Source: Planctomycetaceae bacterium
GTDB lineage: Bacteria; Planctomycetota; Planctomycetia; Pirellulales; Pirellulaceae
Direction: 5' to 3'
Length of the DNA stretch: 58,493 bases
Assembly (NCBI GenBank): GCA_002724245.1
Contig: PBOG01000213.1
Location: forward strand, 1 to 58,493
The notes below the pieces were generated by a model. It saw only the letters and a program-made list of their open reading frames with translations. It was not told the origin of the DNA and did not search any database. The translations under genes and the position numbers were made by a program. Shown piece after piece: positions 54,721-58,493 of the stretch; position 1 is the stretch's first letter, and each line of letters begins with the position of its first letter.

Positions 54721-55704
54721 TCACCTGGTTTCCACGACCCAGATATTACGGTAGCGCACCGGACATCCGTGGTTCTGCAAGTAGATTGGACCAGGTTGCG
54801 GACCCGGCTTGAGAGGTGCCGCCCGGGTCGACCGGTCTCGAGGCAATTCCACGTTGTCGTGTACCAGCACACCATTATGGCGCACCGTAATGCGAGCCGG
54901 GTGTGTCAACTTGCCCGCCTCATCAAACACAGCTGCCGTAAACGCAATATCATACGTCTGCCAGGTCAGCGGGGGAAAGCACATATTGAGATCTGGATCT
55001 TTGACTTCATAAATCCCGCCGCACTCATTGTGCTTTCCAGCCAGACCAAACGAATCGAGCATTTGGACTTCATACCGACCCTGGACATAAATCCCACTAT
55101 TGCCACGGCCTTGACCACGGTCTTCCGGCTGAAACGGCAATTGGAATTCGATGTGCAAGTGATGGCTCTGGAACTTCTTTTGACTGCGCGTACCTTCCAT
55201 CAACAAGCCGTCTTTGGTCATGCGACCGCCGGCAAACTGCGCAGCATCTTTTCCATCAAACAACACCACCGCATTGGGGTCTTTTTTCCCCAGGGTGGGA
55301 CTCCGCCGATCGACTCGTTTTAACTCTCCGTCATTGGTCCCATCGGGCCCGAGATCAACAACCAAACGGCCACCCTGGAGTACACCGCGCCTTTGATCTC
55401 CTTCAAAAACGAGCTTACCTTCTTTTAGTTCAACATCCGCCTGCACCTGGATTGGGCCTTTCCCATTCCAACCGGCGCCCGGTAAACCACCACGATACCC
55501 AACCACACGAAAATGATGGTTGCCCAACGCAATCAGCTGAACACCATACTTTTGCGTGCCCTGTTTCGTTTTCAACAACCCAACGTATTCTCCCTGGACT
55601 CCATAATCGACACCCGCGCTCTTGATGTCCGTAAACTTGGGACCTTTGGCGAGAGAAACTACACTCCCGGCAAACACGATCGACGAAATCAACAACCACC
55701 GCAT
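54721..55704 (-). CDS. Exported DUF1080 (3-keto-disaccharide hydrolase-like) protein
   Basis: A secreted protein of about 327 residues with a signal peptide (MRWLLISSIVFAGSVVSLAKG). The C-terminal 190 residues show the DUF1080 fold, a lectin-like sandwich: NAVVLFDGKDAAQFAGG, then FQSHHLHIEFQLPF, GNSGIYVQGRYEVQMLDSFG, TWQTYDIAFTAAVF, and GPIYLQNHGCPVRYRNIWV at the end. Relatives hydrolyse 3-keto-glycosides made by Gfo/Idh enzymes. The N-terminal 130 residues form a further strand-rich domain. The ATG at 55704 is preceded by GGAGAA. It heads the minus-strand set and overlaps the next frame's GTG by four bases. Confidence 0.88.
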   Translation of the reverse strand: MRWLLISSIVFAGSVVSLAKGPKFTDIKSAGVDYGVQGEYVGLLKTKQGTQKYGVQLIALGNHHFRVVGYRGGLPGAGWNGKGPIQVQADVELKEGKLVFEGDQRRGVLQGGRLVVDLGPDGTNDGELKRVDRRSPTLGKKDPNAVVLFDGKDAAQFAGGRMTKDGLLMEGTRSQKKFQSHHLHIEFQLPFQPEDRGQGRGNSGIYVQGRYEVQMLDSFGLAGKHNECGGIYEVKDPDLNMCFPPLTWQTYDIAFTAAVFDEAGKLTHPARITVRHNGVLVHDNVELPRDRSTRAAPLKPGPQPGPIYLQNHGCPVRYRNIWVVETR

Positions 55705-55947
55705 GACCCGATTCTCCGCAAGAAGTGCCTGAACGATGAAACCCAATGCTGCGCCGCATATTCTGAGGCGTCAACAGTTGCTTTTCAAGCGGCAAATCAC
55801 GAGTCACCATTGACCAGGGTCGCCGGGATGAAGGATTTCCTGGAATCCACCGAGGCGGACCGAGGATTCAATCAGAGATCGTTTGCGATAGAATAACCAA
55901 CCCGTCTGGACAATCTCCTGTCGTGGCAACCTCACATTCCCCCAATC

Positions 55948-57594
55948 ATGCCGCAACCCACCACCGTTAACCGTTCAAGTCGCTTGCTGGGTGCCGTGGC
56001 GTGCTGCGCATTGGTGTGGACTGGCTTGTTTTTCGGCTGCGACCAACCGGGCGACGCCCCGCAACAACAGACCTCAGAGAACAGCAAACCGCCTTCCCCG
56101 CGCGTGGCCACTGCCGCCACAAAAAAACAGGGGAAAAAAAGGGCCAGCCCGCGCAGACAACGCGGCCGATCGCGTCGTCAAACACGCACGACGGCTCCAC
56201 AATCGCTGGGACTGGACAGTGTGGACGCCGTCGCACAGGTCACACGGTCAGTGGAAGCCTCACTCGACCTGGGCCCTGTCCTTGTGGTCTGGATTGTCGA
56301 TCGTTCGCAAAGCGCTGCGAGTTTGCGGCGTCAAGTTCTCCCGCGCGTCCAGAAATGGTATCTCGGTCGACCGCGCACTGCTGCAGCAAACCAGCCCTCC
56401 CTGACCACGGCAATTGTCACGTTCGGATCGAAAATCGAGGTCGCACTTGACCCGCCCACAGACCAGGCTGACGAGATCAACCGTACCCTGGAAAACATTC
56501 AGATCGACAAGAGCGGTCACGAAGTCACCTTTGCAGCTATTCGCTCGACGCTCAACAGATACCTGCCTTTTCGTACCCGCCAGGCGCATGAACTTGTGCT
56601 GGTCGTAATCTCCGATGAAGCGGGCGACGACGCGGACCAGGTAGATAGTCTGCTGGAAACGCCACGCAAATACTCGATCCCAATTTACGCAATCGGCGTA
56701 CCCGCTCCGCTCGGACGTGGAGCCGCGGTAGTGGCCACCGTGGAGACAACTGATGGTGCAGCAAGCAGTAGCCCACCATCTATTCAACAAGGTCCGGAGT
56801 CGCGAAAAGCGGAACGGATTGATCTCGACTTCCCGGCCCACCTGCCGTTGCAACTACTCGATTCCGGTTTTGGTCCCTTCGCACTGGAACGCCTCTGTCG
56901 TGCGACAGGCGGACGTTTTCTGACACTGCGACCACCGCCCAACGGCGGACTCGCATTTGGCACTCCAACCACCGTCTGGCCCCGCGGTGACATCCCGCAA
57001 TTCGACGCCGAAGTCATGCGCCGCTATACGCCAGACGACCTGTCCGCCACGGAATACGACGCCCTGGTCGCCGGCAATCCGGCGATGTCCGCGCTCCGGA
57101 TGGCTGCCGACTTGGGCCACGTCGAATGCCTCAAACAACCGCCCCTGGAGTTTGTCAAGCCAAACGAGGCCGCGCTAAGTCGTAGTCTGGAAGCCGCGCA
57201 AAAACTAGCGGCCAAACAACTACCACGCATCAACCAGCTCTACGAACTGTTACAACAGGGCGTGAGCGGGCGGACGACTCTTGAACGACCCCGCTGGCAA
57301 GCTGGCTTTGACCTGGCTTTGGGCCGTGCCGCGGCGGCCAAGGCCCGCGCAGACGGGTACAATCAGATGTTGGCTGCGCTCAAACGAGGCCGGTTATTCC
57401 AGGACGCCGCCAGCACGATTTGGGTACTGGAGCCAGCTGCTTCGATCGAGTCCAGCAGCGCTCTGAGAAACCTGATCAAGAAAGCCAAACAGGCACTGAC
57501 GCAGGTCGTCGAACAACACCCCCAAACACCGTGGGCCCATATCGCCCAGCAGGAGTTACAGATTCCAATGGGTTGGCGGTGGAGTGAACAGTAA
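55948..57594 (+). CDS. vWA-domain lipoprotein
   Basis: A 548-residue protein. A signal peptide ends in the lipobox LFFGC (Cys31). An Arg/Lys-rich linker (about 58-83) follows, then a von Willebrand A domain from about 110 with MIDAS DRSQS (D118, S120, S122) in VVWIVDRSQSAAS and a later DEAGDDADQ. The rest is helical and ends in a TPR-like stretch (KKAKQALTQVVEQHPQTPWAHIAQQEL). Metal-dependent adhesion or complex formation in the envelope is the general role of such domains; the partner is not known. No strong ribosome site is seen before the ATG. The DUF1080 gene is divergent from it. Confidence 0.82.
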   Translation: MPQPTTVNRSSRLLGAVACCALVWTGLFFGCDQPGDAPQQQTSENSKPPSPRVATAATKKQGKKRASPRRQRGRSRRQTRTTAPQSLGLDSVDAVAQVTRSVEASLDLGPVLVVWIVDRSQSAASLRRQVLPRVQKWYLGRPRTAAANQPSLTTAIVTFGSKIEVALDPPTDQADEINRTLENIQIDKSGHEVTFAAIRSTLNRYLPFRTRQAHELVLVVISDEAGDDADQVDSLLETPRKYSIPIYAIGVPAPLGRGAAVVATVETTDGAASSSPPSIQQGPESRKAERIDLDFPAHLPLQLLDSGFGPFALERLCRATGGRFLTLRPPPNGGLAFGTPTTVWPRGDIPQFDAEVMRRYTPDDLSATEYDALVAGNPAMSALRMAADLGHVECLKQPPLEFVKPNEAALSRSLEAAQKLAAKQLPRINQLYELLQQGVSGRTTLERPRWQAGFDLALGRAAAAKARADGYNQMLAALKRGRLFQDAASTIWVLEPAASIESSSALRNLIKKAKQALTQVVEQHPQTPWAHIAQQELQIPMGWRWSEQ

Positions 57595-57945
57595 AGCTCC
57601 GGCCAGGGCAGCGATTTGCCCCTTCCGCTGGGTTCAGGGCTCGTTATACTGATTTTCCGGCGTACCACTGTTCTGGAGCAAATACAGAGCGAGTACGTTG
57701 CCGCATTGGGACATCCAACCGACCAAGAATGATGAGATGGCGGTAGTCTTTTTCAAGATTGGGCACCTATCGGACCATTGGACAAAGTCTTTGATGCTCG
57801 CTAAGTACCGTGGGTGCCTTGTTTCTTTGTGCCCAGACGAGCTTTCCCGACTAATCCTCCTATACTGAAAACGACGTAGCAAGATTGACTCACCCCGGGA
57901 TACGACGGGATCTCATTTCGCTCCTGTTAAGAAGAGTATTTCAAG

Positions 57946-58470
57946 ATGAAAACCACAACGACCTCCACGCTTCTCCTGATCGGCATTTCCTTATCTCTTG
58001 CTTACCTGTCTGGCTGCTCCGACCCCGCTGCAGAGCGCACCCCGCCTTCGCCGGAAGACTTCAAAAAGATGCGTGAATCTGCCAAGGCCAGCGGCGGTAT
58101 GGGTGGTGGCATGGGTGGTGGTATTGGTGGTGCCAAGGGAGGAGACGAGGGTGGCTTCCAAGTCGGTGGAAATTTTGAGGAATACGACAAAGACAAAAAC
58201 GGCAAGTTGACCGGTAAGGAAATCGAAGGCTGGATGGCCGGCGCTGACGCCAACAAGGACGAAGAAATCACCCCCGACGAATTGAAAAACTGGAAACCGG
58301 GTGCCGATACGATGAAGAACGCCTTCGGCGGCATGGGTGGCGGTGGAGGACGTGGCGGTGCTGGAGGACGTGGCGGTGCTGGAGGACGTGGCGGTGCTGG
58401 CGGACGTGGCGGTGCTGGCGGACGCGGTGGTGCTGGACGTGGCGGACCTGGTGGTGGCGGCAATCAGTAG
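57946..58470 (+). CDS. Glycine-rich EF-hand lipoprotein
   Basis: A 174-residue exported protein with lipobox LSGC (Cys24). A short helical part (PPSPEDFKKMRESAKAS) and a Gly-Met-rich spacer are followed by two EF-hand loops: DKDKNGKLTGKE and DANKDEEITPDE, which match the calcium-loop pattern apart from Glu in place of Gly at position 6 of the second loop. The C-terminus is GGRGGA repeated, coded by the 18-bp tandem repeat. Calcium binding at the cell surface is inferred. The ATG is the first one before the signal peptide. Similar EF-hand lipoproteins occur widely in planctomycetes, as I recall. Confidence 0.87.
   Translation: MKTTTTSTLLLIGISLSLAYLSGCSDPAAERTPPSPEDFKKMRESAKASGGMGGGMGGGIGGAKGGDEGGFQVGGNFEEYDKDKNGKLTGKEIEGWMAGADANKDEEITPDELKNWKPGADTMKNAFGGMGGGGGRGGAGGRGGAGGRGGAGGRGGAGGRGGAGRGGPGGGGNQ
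58345..58434 (+). repeat. Five 18-bp tandem repeats coding a GGRGGA tail
   Basis: The unit GGAGGACGTGGCGGTGCT occurs three times identically and twice with one to three changes (from 58399 and 58417). Each unit encodes Gly-Gly-Arg-Gly-Gly-Ala. The exact copies suggest recent duplication and a length that may vary between strains. Confidence 0.92.
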
Positions 58471-58493
58471 AGATCGTGGATCCGTCGGCCCAC

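Noticed and set aside
58002-58463. Minus-strand proline-rich open frame
   Set aside because: It is the complement of the glycine-rich repeats of the EF-hand gene.
1-58493. CRISPR array, insertion sequence, phage or toxin-antitoxin module
   Set aside because: No spaced direct repeats, transposase, integrase or paired small genes of that kind were seen on either strand.

Overview
The window looks like chromosomal DNA of a planctomycete (Pirellulales/Planctomycetales type). This is inferred from gene content: lipid A and core-sugar genes of a Gram-negative envelope; short lipoproteins of planctomycete type; exported NPCBM, CBM9-like, DUF1080-like, GYF_2, CHAT and glycine-rich EF-hand proteins; a secretin with a very long N-terminus; and housekeeping genes (infA, rpsD, lpd) scattered singly. 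Genes lie on both strands with long gaps between them. I found no insertion sequence, integrase, phage gene, CRISPR array or rRNA.

Layout. 0.3-8.1 kb: an envelope-sugar region with a WaaE-type glycosyltransferase, a two-gene minus-strand unit (class III aminotransferase plus dihydroorotate-dehydrogenase-like flavoprotein), lpxK, an HldE homologue whose kinase half has lost its motifs, and gmd. 8.6-15.8 kb: M19 dipeptidase, FAH-family enzyme, infA, a secreted protein of unknown function with a strong terminator, lysA and an SBF transporter. 15.9-25.7 kb: an exported TPR-CHAT protease-like protein, small lipoproteins, a methyltransferase, a thioredoxin-fold protein, a 64-residue basic protein, a GYF_2 protein and an orphan receiver domain. 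25.9-34.8 kb: a TAT-exported sugar isomerase-like protein, then a four-gene plus-strand run (1196-residue membrane/coiled-coil protein, small exported protein, squalene-cyclase-like toroid, NPCBM protein), facing a CBM9-like protein. 35.3-43.1 kb: a monoheme-type exported protein; an apgM-lysC operon in which the aspartate kinase carries four ACT-like units; rpsD and lpdA; and a small lipoprotein. 43.8-47.8 kb: the secretin gene, ended by a textbook terminator, then tRNA-Ser(CGA). 48.0-58.5 kb: an enolase-superfamily sugar-acid dehydratase, an eight-heme cytochrome c with a HEAT-like tail, a lipoprotein, a minus-strand set (DUF1080, amidohydrolase, Gfo/Idh) with a triple 14-bp repeat before the Gfo/Idh gene, a vWA lipoprotein and a glycine-rich EF-hand lipoprotein.

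How the genes may work together. LpxK, the glycosyltransferase, the HldE homologue and Gmd serve lipid A, core heptose and deoxysugar supply. LysC and LysA belong to the aspartate family; the ApgM beside LysC is a candidate substitute homoserine kinase. DUF1080, Gfo/Idh, the amidohydrolase, the sugar isomerase and the enolase-superfamily enzyme suggest oxidative breakdown of sugars and glycosides in the periplasm. The parts most worth a second look are the HldE pseudokinase, the apgM-lysC pair, the four-gene exported run at 27-34 kb, the exported CHAT protein, the octaheme-HEAT cytochrome and the 14-bp repeats. All functions are read from motifs by eye; no database search was run.
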